Assembly: GCA_022605955.1 (NCBI GenBank)
Contig: JAKCOZ010000003.1
Coordinates: 40,884,761-40,948,760 of the forward strand
Reading direction: 5' to 3'
DNA: 64,000 nt
Origin: Rallus limicola
Taxonomy: Eukaryota > Chordata > Aves > Gruiformes > Rallidae
The notes beneath the pieces were generated by a model. That model saw nothing but the letters and a program-made list of their open reading frames with translations. It made no database searches and was not told the DNA's origin. A program made the translations under genes and the position numbers. This document shows positions 36,719-48,053 of the stretch, in pieces. How positions within the stretch are numbered: position 1 is the stretch's first letter; each line of letters opens with the position of its first letter.

Positions 36719-39700
36719 GGATCCTCTCATTGGAAGACAAATGTGAAAGCTGTATATTCAGCAGTTCCAGTGAATCAGTGGGATCTGACCTTGCATTGTA
36801 TAATTAAATCTGTGAACATGAAGAACAGTGATGGGTTTGCCAAGATGGGTCTGCCAATTTGCAAAACATTCTTTTCATCTGATAAATGTCTTAGTTATTT
36901 TTACCCCTCTCATATATACCTTTCCTATTTTATCTTATTCCCAGTATTTTATCTAATTCACTGTGCAAACATGAGGCTGTTCTAAAACATATGTTCACAT
37001 AAATGAGAAATAAATCTACTCAAGTAATCAAATTTAACACTCTCCCTGTCTCCCCCCAGCCAAAGCATGCTGGATGGCTGACTTGGTAAACAGGATTTTT
37101 CTGTGTATATATGTTAAGCTATATCAACTGAAAACAAAAATGTTAGGTATGGGTTTATCAGCCAGGCTTTTATCTTAGACAAAACAATTTCCACCTTCCA
37201 AAGATTTTCAGGATTAGCAGCAATGTTCACAGTGTTCTAACAACACTACCAGTTTGCAGCACTCTAACATGTAGAAAGTAAGGATATCTTGTTTATAGTG
37301 ATATCTCTTTAAGGGTTTTTTGGATTAGGAGAAAAATTCAAGAGGTAGGAAAAGTAATAAATGCATACACAAGCCTTAATAAATTGGCTGGAGCTGTTAG
37401 GTCCACGAAGGACAGATCTTTGAAAGCACAAAATGTAGCCTCAGGGACTTTCAACTAGATCTTTCCAACTAATGAAAAAGGAGGAAACAAGTCTATCTTC
37501 AGTTTCCTGGGAATAAGTATATTTATTATGAGATATTCGAGTGGGCTTGTGGAACTGTGCAAACTTATTGTGGGATAGCTTAAGAGGACTGTGGAAAAGT
37601 ATGGGAATCTTTCTCAACTTTTTCTCTCTGCATGGGGTCCTGCTATCCTTTCCTGGATGCAGCACAGTCAATGTGAGAAAACTTCAGCAGTTTCTGAGAT
37701 TTTCTTTTGTCTTCTTACACATTCGCAAATATGTGAGGGACCTATATATGGTTGTTATACTCACTACTCAAGTGTTCGGATCACTAATGGACCTTATTCC
37801 TGCCTGACCAAATGGAGAAGCCTGTTCAAAGTGGCTTACTATTTCCTGGTCTACAGGCACAGGCTGAATAGGTCTTGTGGATTTCAGTGAGAAAAAGCCT
37901 AGCAGGATATTTTGTGGAAGTATAGGTGTCATCCGATGTTCGCTGATGGTTCTCCCGTGTATGGGCAGAAAATGCTTTTGTAATGTGAAAGAACACCTTC
38001 ACTGAGTGACTCACAAAATGTGTGTTTCCCAGGGTTGTAAAATTTTAGCCTGTTTTTAACCTAAGTCTCAGGTTTCCTGTTCACAAAATACATGTTTTCC
38101 TTTTGTTCAGCTGTGCAGGTCTCACCTCTGAGTTTTTCTGTGAGCTCCAGTGAATGACAATGCAAAAGTTAGCAGTATATCCTTAGAGCATTGAAGTCTT
38201 GTCCTCTGGTGGGCTGCATTAGTGAGCTCTTAGCAGCTGAATGAGGCAGGTAACTACTTTCCTTTACTAAGCACTCCGGGAGGCTGCATTTGAAACAATG
38301 TACCCAGGTTTGGGGTCTCTTACAAGGCAGATGCTGACAAAATGGAATGACTCCAGGTCAATCTCTCATCAAATGACTAGAGAGCTTTACCACCTGATGT
38401 TCAAGAAGAGACTGAAGGAAATGTGTTTATTTAGCCTGAAGAAGAGAAGGCATAGCATGATCTATTTGTCTTCCATTTCCGACAGTGACTTTCAGAGATG
38501 ACTGAGTCAAACTCTTGTCAGTGAAAGGAAAAGAAGTAAAAGGCACAAGTAGCAAAAGGATAAATTCTGTTTGCATGTAAATAAAAACTGTTTCTTCATA
38601 AGAACAGTGCAGCAATGGGACAGAGGAGAGATCTACTCATCTAAACAAGATACTTCGGTCAACTTTTTGATGCAAAGTGTATGTGGTGGTGTACCAGGAT
38701 GTATTTGGTCTTCTCTGCATCTGCTTTGTGAGAGTTTCTTCTGTATATGTTTAGAAAGAAGTTTCCTTCTGGGAGATTACCCCAAAAGATTCCCTTTGAC
38801 CTGTGAGAGGTTTTTGTATGAGAACATACATGTTTTGTTTGAAAGATGTAGGAATTTAGTTTGCTGGGAAAAATAAGCAAGTCTACTGGTCTTTGCCATA
38901 TCAGCTCTGCAAGAGAAGACTACTGCTCTGAAGAGAAGAGAAATTCTTGTCCAAAGGTCTGCATAGCAACCAGCAGGCAGAGAAATGATTGTTGATTCTC
39001 AGGTGGAAATTAATCACTTGTCAAAACTACCAAAACATCCCCTTCAGGAATGGAGTTCTGGATAATGTTTATATTTAGTTGACCATCAGCTTATGCCTGT
39101 TTGAGTGTTTCTAATATTGCGTGTTTAAGTCTGGAGTGGCATTGAAAGCAGAAGCAAGAAAAATACTAAGACTTGGGTCCTTTGTTCCCAGGGATTGAGG
39201 TATTCTGCTTTCACCACTTGTCTTGTTTATTGTCATATCATTTGCCAGTGATATTGCATACATTTCTATTGTTAGCACAAGAGAAAGATGTAAAAGAACT
39301 GTATTAAACTACTTTAACCACCGTCCTTTGCCAAGAGAAGGATGCCTCATAAGTAAGTTTGCAAGAAGTGGTAGTTCACAGAACTTTGTATGGCTGAAAT
39401 TACAAAGAAAACTTCTAAATCGTCATGGGGGGCGGGGGGAGGGAAAGACATTTTTTCTGATTCCTCTGGCTTCAGGGATGTTATTAAGCATTTTAGGGTC
39501 AGCTGATCTGGTAATTTCTCTAGGGAGGATGAGGTAAGCTAGACATAGAAGCCAAGATGCTAGTCCTCAAAGTGAGAGCCTACTGTGGGTTTTTGTAGTC
39601 CTGTCATAAGTCTTCTCTTCCCTTACCAGCACCTTCACTCTAATTGACAGAGCTGAGGTATCTGTATGTGCTTCCTCTATGCTGTGGATGACCTGGAGCT

Positions 39701-42700
39701 CCCCACTTATTCTACAGCACAGATTTTTCTTGATCCAGCTCTGTGAGCCCTTCCTAGCATGTGGGATAGTCTGTATTGGGTGTCCTAGCACAGTTGAAGT
39801 GTGCTGTGATTCCAGACCTGGAGTCTTTCCTGTATGACTTCAGGATCTTTTCCAGTGAGTTGGGAGGTGGCAGTAAACTCACAGGCCTCCATACTTTCCT
39901 TAGCTACCAGGGTTAAGATAAATGGATCCTTATAAGAGGGCTTTGGTGTATTTTACTTACTATATAAATGCCTTTCAGAGAAGGCCTTTGTCTCTTGAAA
40001 AGAAGATTCACTAAGACTTGCTGACAATGCATTTAAAAAGAAGAAAAAACCCAGTTGGTCAGAAAAATGTCTTAAAGCTGAGTATGTCTCAGAAATTCTT
40101 ATGTGGCTGCTGGCCAAAGGATGAGGGGAGTTTCTTGGAGAATGCCATCCTCTCCCTCTGGGGATAGTCCCAAGCCTGCTGTGTTTCAGCAAGAACATGC
40201 TAGTTCCTATGGCTGTGGGTTAGCAATTCCAGTGATGTCTGTCCATAGGATTTCCTTACACTTGATGCTGAATGGAGACAAATACCTGTTACATGTAATA
40301 TATCAGTTAAAGGAGCCTTCTGGCCAATTCACATTGTAGAGTAGGTGAACACATTTTCAGGTTATCAAAAACTTGCTTTGGTATTTCTTTATGTACTGTT
40401 GTAGTTTTGATCCCACAGTTTTAGGTCACCAGGAGGTAGCAACCATCTCAGTTGTATGGTACAAATACTGCAGGTTAAGTGAAGGTGACATATGGAGTGA
40501 TGAAGACCCCTGCTTTCTGCTTCAAGATGTTGAAATCTGAGTTGCAGGTAGAATCTCATGGGCTGAGATTCTAATATCAGTTCTGCCTTCAGAATTATTG
40601 AGACATTTAGGCATTTCTTGATGTTAAAACTTTGGGATGTTTATACGTACATATGCATTTATGTAGTTATTTATTATAATAAAAATTATGTATTTTACTT
40701 TAAAGTATCTTTTTCTCACTGATGTCAAAGTGAAAAATAAGGTTATAGAAGGGATATATGATTTGATCCTCTCATTCTGAGCTGGTGGTGGCAACGCCTT
40801 GTAGATTGAGTTGCTTCCTCCTATGTTTGTGCATAAATTGTGCCAATGAAAGTTTGATGAGAAACTCCATGCAAGCTTCAGGAAATATAGTTCTTTGAGG
40901 CCAGCTCACCCTTCCTTTGAAAAGCTTTTGAAAGAGCTGGGACAAAATTTTTTGGGAGGAAGCATTTGATCCATTGGGTAGCTTCCTGCTAAAGGAAGTA
41001 TTGCTCAAGGTCAGCAGATTTCTCTTGGTGATCTTAATGGACAACAAATGCTCAGGCATGACAAGGACTGTACATGTAATGTGATGAGCTAATCTTCTCG
41101 TTATCTGCTTGCTTAAGGCACAACTGCTGAATTTCAAGGGTCCAGTTATTTTATTGGGATGTCTGATATCTCTTCAGTGACACTTCTAATTAAAATCGAC
41201 TACCCAACTTAGTACTGACAAGGTGAAGTTCCTGGTAATACCCTGAGTCTTTTCCTGGATCACTTTTCTTCTTTTTCTTTCTTTTTTAATTTTCTTTTTC
41301 TTTGCCCTGCTCTGAATACTTTCCCCTTATATGAGGTAATAAGTATTTTAGATACATGTTGTAGAGTACTGTAGTCCTTGTTCACTTGTGCTATAATCTT
41401 GTCACAATTCATTACTTTCCACTCTAAATGGATCCGTCTGGCTTTTCTATTACTGACTGACAGCAATGAGACAAAATGGAGTATGTGCTTTTGGTGGAGT
41501 CCCATGGGAGCTGTGCAGAGATGTACTGTGGTTACTTGTCTGCCCAGACGTGCACTGACTGCACTGTGTTGCATTATGTGAAACTTTAGAGCAGTCTCCC
41601 AGCAATAGCTTTCTTTGTTTCATGCCTTGTGGCCTCCACTTGTTAGCAGCTACCGGCGGGGGATTGGTGGGATTGGTATTCCTGATGTTTCTGGAAACTG
41701 CCTCTTCCTCTGCTTCCCCGTCTTTCAGAGGAATACCTCATCATCTCCTTGGCAGGATGTCCTCCATGAACTGTGTGATCCTATCTGCCTTGGTCCCACC
41801 AGCCTGGAGAGGTAAACCTCTGCTGATCAGAAATACAATCTGCAAATATAAGAAAAAGTTGATACCTTCCATCCACATAATTAATAAAAATCCTGATTGG
41901 AGATGTCTCTAACAGTGATACATTGTAGCATCTCAAATGATGGCACTGATTGTTCATTCTTATTTTGCTTGCAATCAACATACAATATAGCCAGCAATCT
42001 TTACCATCATTACACCAGACTTCCTGTGTCACAGTGCAACAAAGTTGAAAGAAATGGAGTGCTGTAGAATTATTCCCAGTTTAGTCTTTGACACCTTGAA
42101 TTTAAAAGGTCCAGCAGAGAAGATTTTAACGGAATAACTGGATATTTTTTTTGCCTGCAGTATTCTAGCAAGGAAAAAAATTATTATTCTCAGGTAAGAA
42201 CATTTTGGGGATGTAAAGTGATTCAGGTAAGGAACTGCAGTCAGACATGTCATGGGTCTGTGTTTCTGACTTGCTGGGTGACTTTGTTATGACTCTCAAA
42301 GTGGATCAGGGTCACAGCCCCAGTAAGAGTTTCATATCCCTTGGTTTCCTGATTATGCATCATAGTGGGGTTATCTGACACTGTAACTGGTTTTCTTCTC
42401 CAGACATTGGGGACAAAGTTATAACTGCTGACCTCCAGAAACTGTCTTGAACACTGAGCAGAGTCTCCAGGAGAGGAGTGGACAGGAGGAGCATGGCAGT
42501 ACACCACCTGGCTGTTGCCTTGAGTGTGAAGTCCTCTAGAGTTTTAATAGTTCTGTGTCTCTCTTAAATAGACAATATTATTTGGAGCCTTTAAAAATGT
42601 CAAAATTTCTGGGGTATCATTTGGAGCAGTGCCCTCATCAGTGTTTCTGGATCTCTGGAGAGTGAATAGGAAAGGCTGTTGTGGGGCTGACAGAGAGAGG

Positions 42701-42732
42701 ACTCTGTCCTGAGTTTTGGAAGCCAGCTGTTT
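36719..42732. other. Non-coding stretch with one old CR1 piece
   Basis: Apart from the CR1 relic at 38290-38470 I recognise no element. A G-rich run (GGGGGGCGGGGGGAGGG) lies at about 39427-39443. Pyrimidine-rich tracts lie at about 41260-41300. Open frames on both strands are of chance length. Confidence 0.4.
38290..38470 (+). mobile_element. Old, degraded CR1 LINE fragment
   Basis: TTTGAAACAATGTACCCAGG, TTTGGGGTCTCTTACAAGGC, TTCAAGAAGAGACTGAAGGA and TTTAGCCTGAAGAAGAGAAG line up with the CR1 blocks for an Arg/Trp-rich C-terminal region and the following GGAGAAGAGAAGG motif. It is more diverged than the other CR1 copies and has no tail. Confidence 0.65.
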
Positions 42733-42947
42733 TCTGTGGATTTCTCCTTTGCATGTATAGTACAGCTTCTAGCTTAACTCTAGTGTGATAAGAGTACCTA
42801 AAAAGTGTAAGAAGTGCCTTAGACATAGCAAGATAAAGGCTTTGTAGCAGATAGATGAGGCAGGGAGATAGGAAGAAATGTGAATCTTAAAAGCTGTTTC
42901 TACCAGGCCAGAAGAAAATCATCTCCAGCCTAGATGTAGTCCTACAG
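42733..42947 (-). repeat. Right copy of ~220-bp inverted dispersed repeat
   Basis: The reverse complement of this segment matches 5066-5288 at roughly 95% or better, apart from a short gap. Sequence on both sides is unrelated between the two loci. It ends about 50 bp before the fold-back LTR structure at 43000. That neighbourhood is not repeated at the 5-kb copy, so the two features are probably separate. Confidence 0.85.
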
Positions 42948-42999
42948 TACTGTACAGTAAGGGAAGGTTATAGGAGCAGCTGAAACCCCAGATACTACC

Positions 43000-43317
43000 T
43001 GTTGTAGCTTTGTGTGTCTGGGTTCTGGTGGAGAAGGAGGGGAGGAGCTGCAGAGGTGACTTCTTCAAAAAGCAGCTAGAAGCTCTCTGCAGAGGCTTTC
43101 TCCATGGGCTGCAAGTGCTGGCAGAGGCTTGCTTGTGATTCCCAGAGGCGCTGTGACCATTGCCACCTGGCTTGGCCTTGGTCAGCAGCAACTCGGGCCT
43201 TGAATCGGCCAATGTTTACTCTCTGTGGCCTGCAGAGAGCTTCTAGCTGCTTTTTGTAGAAGCCACCCCTGCAACACCCCCTTCTCCACAAGAATCCAGT
43301 CACACAAAACTATGACA
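43000..43317. mobile_element. Fold-back LTR structure K (two LTR 3' ends, inverted)
   Basis: The arms 43007-43096 and 43227-43312 are inverted repeats of each other (core AAAAAGCAGCTAGAAGCTCT against AGAGCTTCTAGCTGCTTTTT). The right part reads as the 3' end of a G/H-type LTR on the plus strand: CAGAGGCGCTGTGACCATTG, GGCTTGGCCTTGGTCAGCAG, TGTAGAAGCCACCCCTGCAA, ending AAAACTATGACA. The left arm is the same 3' end on the minus strand, ending TGTTGTAGCTTTG at 43000. The right end AAACTATGACA is the exact inverse of the start of LTR H (TGTCATAGTTT). No target duplication is visible. Confidence 0.75.
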
Positions 43318-43329
43318 CACTACACTCCT

Positions 43330-43618
43330 TGACGGAGTCCCTCTCCAGCTTTTCTGTAGGCTACTTTATGTACTGGAAGGCTGCTGTAGGTTGTCCCTAG
43401 AGTCTTCTCTTCCCCAGGCTTAACAGTCTGTCTTCATAGGAGAGGTGCTCCAGCCCTCTGGTTATCTGTGTGGCCCTCCCTTGGAGTCTGTCCAACAGCT
43501 CAGTATCTTTCTTGTACTGGGTGAAATACTCCAGGTGGGGTCTCAGCAGAGCAGAGCAAAGGGGCAGAATCCCACCCCATTACCTTCTGGTTACTCTGTC
43601 TTTGATGCAGCCCAGGCT
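43330..43618 (-). mobile_element. CR1 LINE fragment, minus strand
   Basis: On the plus strand ATACTCCAGGTGGGGTCTCA, GCAGAGCAGAGCAAAGGGGC and TTTGATGCAGCCCAGG are the inverse of the CR1 blocks for the C-terminal region. TCTTCTCTTCCCCAGGCTTA and AGGTGCTCCAGCCCTCTG also match. Its 3' tail is missing; similarity fades next to structure K. Confidence 0.82.
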
Positions 43619-44124
43619 ATGTGGGAAGTCTGGCTGATGAAGGAGGGTGGTGGGAGGAGGTGCCTGGAAATGCTCCATTTGTAATCAGCTTTGAATGCAC
43701 AAACAGTGGCCTACAAGGTGGAAGTAACTATGGTCAATGAAGGACTCTAATAAATACAAAGCTGCATTGCTGTCTTTCCTAGATTTCAATGGAGTTGTTC
43801 CCCTAAGCCATTATCTAACTCCTGCTTGGCAGAACTAGGTTGTGTCAGAGGCAGCAAAAGAAAATCATGACATTCATGAGTCAGTGTTTTGCATGAGGTT
43901 TGATATCCAATTAGTTCAATCCACAGTGTAAGTGCTCTTTCTTTTCAGGATGACTAATGTGAAAGGCAAATATATCTTCACAAGGTGGTGGTCTGCTTTT
44001 GGATAAAGTCCTGTGCAGATCCTGACATTGTATATCCGGAGTGTCAGGGAGTAAACATTACCATGAGACAGGGTCTTTTGCAAAATGTATGCAAAGTTCC
44101 CAGCTGAACAGCAGAATTGGTTAA
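43619..44124. other. Non-coding stretch before LTR copy C
   Basis: Unique-looking sequence with no recognised exon or repeat. Confidence 0.35.
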
Positions 44125-44687
44125 TGTCCTGGTTTCAGTCAGGATAGAGTTAACTTCATTTGTAGCAGCGGATGGGATGCTGTGTTTGGGAGTTAAAATG
44201 AAAGCAGTGCTGATAACACCCTGATGTTTCTAGTTGCAGTCAGACAGTCAAAGCCAGGACAGGTGACCCAGATGGGCCAAAGAGAGTATTCCATGCCAAT
44301 TACGTCCTGCCAGGATAAAGGGGGGCTGATGGGAGGAAGAAGGGGGGCGGTTCCGGGACGTGAGCAGCCAGGACTCGAGGGTCTTGGGGGACGGTCGGGT
44401 TCCAGGATGGCTCTGGGTGGTGCGGCCTGAGTTGTGTGGTTCTGTGAGAAACTGCATTGTGTATCAATAGTTTCATATTCTTTTGCTCTAAAGTCCTGTT
44501 AGCATTGTATATATTTTATCTTTCTGTTCTCTTAGTAAACTATCCTTATCCCAACCCACGGGCCTCTTAGTTTCTTGATTTTGGAGTTATTTGTCCCTTC
44601 CTTTTCCCTTCCCTTGTTTCCCCCCCTTTCCCTTTTCTCCTGCTCTTTTACTTTAAGGAGCAGGCAGCTGCAGGGGAAACCACTACA
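44125..44687 (+). mobile_element. Solo LTR, copy C
   Basis: This 563-bp copy begins TGTCCTGGTTTC and ends GAAACCACTACA. It is nearly identical to copies A and B, with small indels around 44345-44380 and a short deletion before the end. The flanks GTTAA (44120-44124) and GTTCA (44688-44692) match at four of five bases, a slightly decayed target duplication. No internal region is present. Confidence 0.9.
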
Positions 44688-46959
44688 GTTCATGAAGAGA
44701 GAAACCTGCTTTGCAAGTCAAGGGAGAAACACTTGCCTACTTCCACCATGATGAAGCTGGGAATAGTAGGACAGGATTCTGGGAAGCTGACTATGTTCAG
44801 TGTCCTGTACCTAGACATGCTCCACTCTTCCATGCTCCTGAAGCACGGTGAGAAGTAGTGCTCTGGACAGGCAGAGGTAAAGTTTATGCTCATTCAGAGC
44901 AAGCTCATGAGGACAGGTGCAGCGAAAGTTTCAGACATGCCTCAGTTAATTCAGTCTGCTGTGCTCACCTGACTTCCAGCTGAATTGCAGTTGGAAAGAT
45001 AATGAGTTTGCAAAAGAGTTCAGTCACTGCTTGCTATTTCTGAATGCTGCTAGTGTTTCTCAAGGAAAGTACTTTGCATTTGCCGCTGGATTGTTTTGTA
45101 GTAAAAACTGAAGAGTCACTCTGGGCCTCTCCAGAATACAATTATCCTATTGTCCTAATTAGTTTCAGACTATGGATTTTGTCTGCCTTGATCATTGTAC
45201 TCTTATTACAGTAGTACATCAGGAAGTTTTCTTCACACATAATTCTTTACTTTCTTGATTCTTTATTACTGGGGAAATGCCACTGACAGATCTGTGAAAA
45301 ATCAGTTGGATTGGAAAGGGGTAAATAGACCCACAATTTTAATTTTGACCATTAATCAAGTGTTGGTACAATTGTATACCTCCTCCTTTGGATTAACAAA
45401 TACTTTTACACTTATGACATCAACAGTAAATTCACAGAACAAGTGAAAAAGCTCCTTTCCTTTGGAAAAGCTGAATATTTGGGGATAAGAAGAATGTAGA
45501 TATTTGGTTTTTATGTTGCCATCTGTTTGACTAGTGTATCTAAATTATCTTATTATCAGCAGAGGCTGCCTGATTTTCTGAACTACATATCTGAAGACCT
45601 GAACAGAAGTAGTATATAAATAAAATAAATCCATGGAAAAGCACACTAGAGAAAATCAGACAGCACCTCAAATCTCTTGGTTTAAATCAAATGAATAATT
45701 GGTAGGATTTAAGAGAATTTGCATATATATCAGTAGTTTAAAAAGAGATTTGACCCAAATTACTGTACAACCTATGGAAACCTTACAGCTATTTTGCATT
45801 CAGATGCTGGAACCTGTTCTGAGGTAATGTGTTATTCTTGGCATTTCACCAGTTCTGTCACTTTATATTGCAACCAGAAATGTTTATACAATGTAATCAA
45901 GCAGTAAAATTTAACACTTGACTGAAAATTTTAATATGGGAACCCACTCTAATTTCTGATAGCTTCATTTGATTTGAACTCCTTTGAATAATAATGAGGA
46001 AACACAGGTCTCTGAGCTAGCCTGTTGATTTGAGAAGACCGTCTGAAAAGTGGCAATGCAGATCTGGTTCTCCACATAAATTGCTTTCATATGCCTTTGA
46101 ATAGTTCCATGTTTTACAGTGAGTGAAAAATTTTTGCTCGCTGAGGCTGACTGTTGGTAACAAAGCCATGATTTTAAATGGAAAAAGATCTAGAGAACTT
46201 GAAACTTCACTGACTTAGTGTAGAAGGACATTAAAATAAGCAGTGCCACACTTTGAGCTATGTGACTGCCATAATGTGCTTGCCATGCTTGTTCTTGTGT
46301 CAAAGCACACTTATAGGGGAAGGCTTGTGTGTATTATCGTCAGTTTATCTCTCTAAAGTTTGGAGCTGCCAGCAGCTATTGGTGAAGTAAGACTTCTGGA
46401 GGACTTAAAGGTGTGAACAACATGCCATGACTGTGGTTTGCCTTGAGAGATGGTTTTCCTGATGTGATAAGTTGGATGTGTTTTCCAAGCATGCAGTTAC
46501 CAGTTGTGCACTTGGCTCAGTGAAGTTTAAGGTCTATGCTACTGGTTTTGGTCCTTTGCTTTTGAGTATTTTCTCAGTTTTAATTTCCTCTTTCTCCTTT
46601 TCCTACAGGAAAGTTTGTCTAGGTTTGCATCTTTTTTCAGCACCCTCACTTTGCCCTTGCTTTTGTCAAGACTTGTGTCTTGTCAGGAGTGGAGAGGAAT
46701 TTTCTGTTTCTCACCCAGGTGCTGTCTCTCTTCTTCAGGGCACTCTAGCTGAAGAAGGGATCACAGGGAAGACCACGATTTCCTGGGGTCAGACTGAGCT
46801 CATAGATGTGCCTTCCAAGTGAGGGCATGCCTGAGGGAGACCAGCGTAAGAGGATCCCAATAAGAAACTATAGCTAGCCTTCAGAGGGGGTGCATAATTA
46901 GTTTTAAAATATGATTCCTTGGAGACTAGCATTCACAGTCTTGGCAAGATGCTGTGCTA
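44688..46959. other. Non-coding stretch
   Basis: AT-rich sequence with no recognised exon, LTR or CR1 piece. An open frame of about 116 codons at 46472-46822 is hydrophobic at its start but lacks any motif I recognise. Confidence 0.35.
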
Positions 46960-47218
46960 TCAAAGGAATCTGCCCTGGTCAGGCCCCACCTGGAGTATTG
47001 TGCCCAGTTCTGGGCTCCCTGGTTTAGAACAGACAGGGATCTCCTGGAGAGAGTCCAGAGGAGGGCTTCAGGGATGGTTAAGGGCCTGGAGCATCTCCCC
47101 TATGAGGAAAGGTTGAGTGAGCTGGAACTATTCAGTCTTGAGAAAAGAAGACCAGGAGGGGATCTGATTAATTTTTATATATATCTTAAGTGTGGGAGAC
47201 AGAGGGAAATAGCCAGAA
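46960..47218 (+). mobile_element. CR1 LINE fragment cut by ERV sequence
   Basis: GTCAGGCCCCACCTGGAGTA, TCTCCTGGAGAGAGTCCAGA, GGAGCATCTCCCCTATGAGG and GAGAGTCCAGAGGAGGGCTT match the copy at 58.1-58.3 kb closely. It stops near GGGAAATAGCC, before the 3'UTR and tail. Sequence of a minus-strand provirus begins within about 15 bp of that point, so the CR1 was probably cut by the provirus or by a later deletion. Confidence 0.87.
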
Positions 47219-47228
47219 CATCCCAGGG

Positions 47229-47645
47229 TTAATCAAAGTCCTCAAAGGCTGTTATAACAAGCCTGAAGGAATAATGGGAGGAGGAGGCATTCTCCCCCAT
47301 CTTCCCCATAAATTGAGGGTGATTATTAAATAATGCTAAGATATGTTGCCCAAGAGTTGGAAATGACAGAAATGCCACATATAGATATTCTCTGAGGCTG
47401 ACAAACACAGATGATATCTTGTCATAAATCAGTATTACACAGTGTAACAGAGTTAGGAACCTGGCTCCCCTCCCCGAGGTGCTAAACAGCTGGGCAGGGA
47501 TTACATAAAGTGGGTGTGGGTTCACTTGCCAAAGCCAGGTGAACACGCAAAATATCACCACCACCTCTTCAAATAACATGATAAACATTTTATCACAGCT
47601 TTTTAACACAACTTGGTCAGATCCACTGTTATCCCAACCCTTCCT
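47229..47645 (-). pseudogene. Leader / gag-proximal region of a minus-strand provirus
   Basis: On the minus strand, one frame runs without a stop from an ATG inside the LTR (47723) through the primer binding site to 47229; with a TTG start at 47729 it counts 166 codons. Its middle part is hydrophobic (about 47500-47570), followed by sequence with no motif that I recognise. Position says leader or start of gag, but I see no myristoylation signal, capsid homology region or zinc knuckle. The rest of the provirus is missing; a CR1 piece starts at once on the left. It may be a real reading frame of this ERV family or leader that is open by chance. Confidence 0.5.
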
Positions 47646-47663
47646 GCCCCACATTGGGCACCA
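47646..47663 (-). other. Retroviral primer binding site, tRNA-Lys type
   Basis: The minus strand reads TGGTGCCCAATGTGGGGC, eight bases downstream of the LTR end. Established knowledge: the site complementary to tRNA-Lys(1,2) reads TGGCGCCCAACGTGGGGC, which differs here at two C-to-T positions. Both changes fit CpG decay. It shows that LTR F is a 5' LTR and that the provirus runs leftward. Confidence 0.85.
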
Positions 47664-47671
47664 AAAAGGAC

Positions 47672-48053
47672 TGTGGTGGTTCAGCCCCAAACAGTGGCTA
47701 AGCACCACACACAGCTTGCTCATTCCCAAAGAAGAACCAAGCAGAGCCTCTGTGGGTTTGGAGAGGGATGTTTACTGGCAAAATCACTGCAAAGTGAGAA
47801 CAATAACAGCCTGCAGTAAATTTCACGTACACCTGGTGATAACAGAGTACTGCACAATGTGATGACCAACCCAACACCCTAGCCACACTTGGACTGCCCT
47901 GGAGTGCCCTTCCCCAACCAGCCCCTTTTATGGGAGAGTGATGTCAGGTGCTGTGGAAAACAGCCTGGACTAACTCATCTTACCTGTGCTAACCCAGCTC
48001 ACCTGTTTGGACTGCTTAGTGAGGTTAACTCTGGCCTGGCCAGAACCAGGGCA
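47672..48053 (-). mobile_element. 5' LTR F of a minus-strand provirus
   Basis: On the minus strand it begins TGCCCTGGTTCTGGCCAGGC at 48053 and ends GGGGCTGAACCACCACA at 47672, 382 bp. LTR E is a relative. The primer binding site and an internal region follow directly, so it is not a solo LTR. The second base pair of the usual TGTCC start is changed to TGCCC. No 3' LTR of the same type lies to the left within the window, so the provirus is deleted. Confidence 0.88.
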
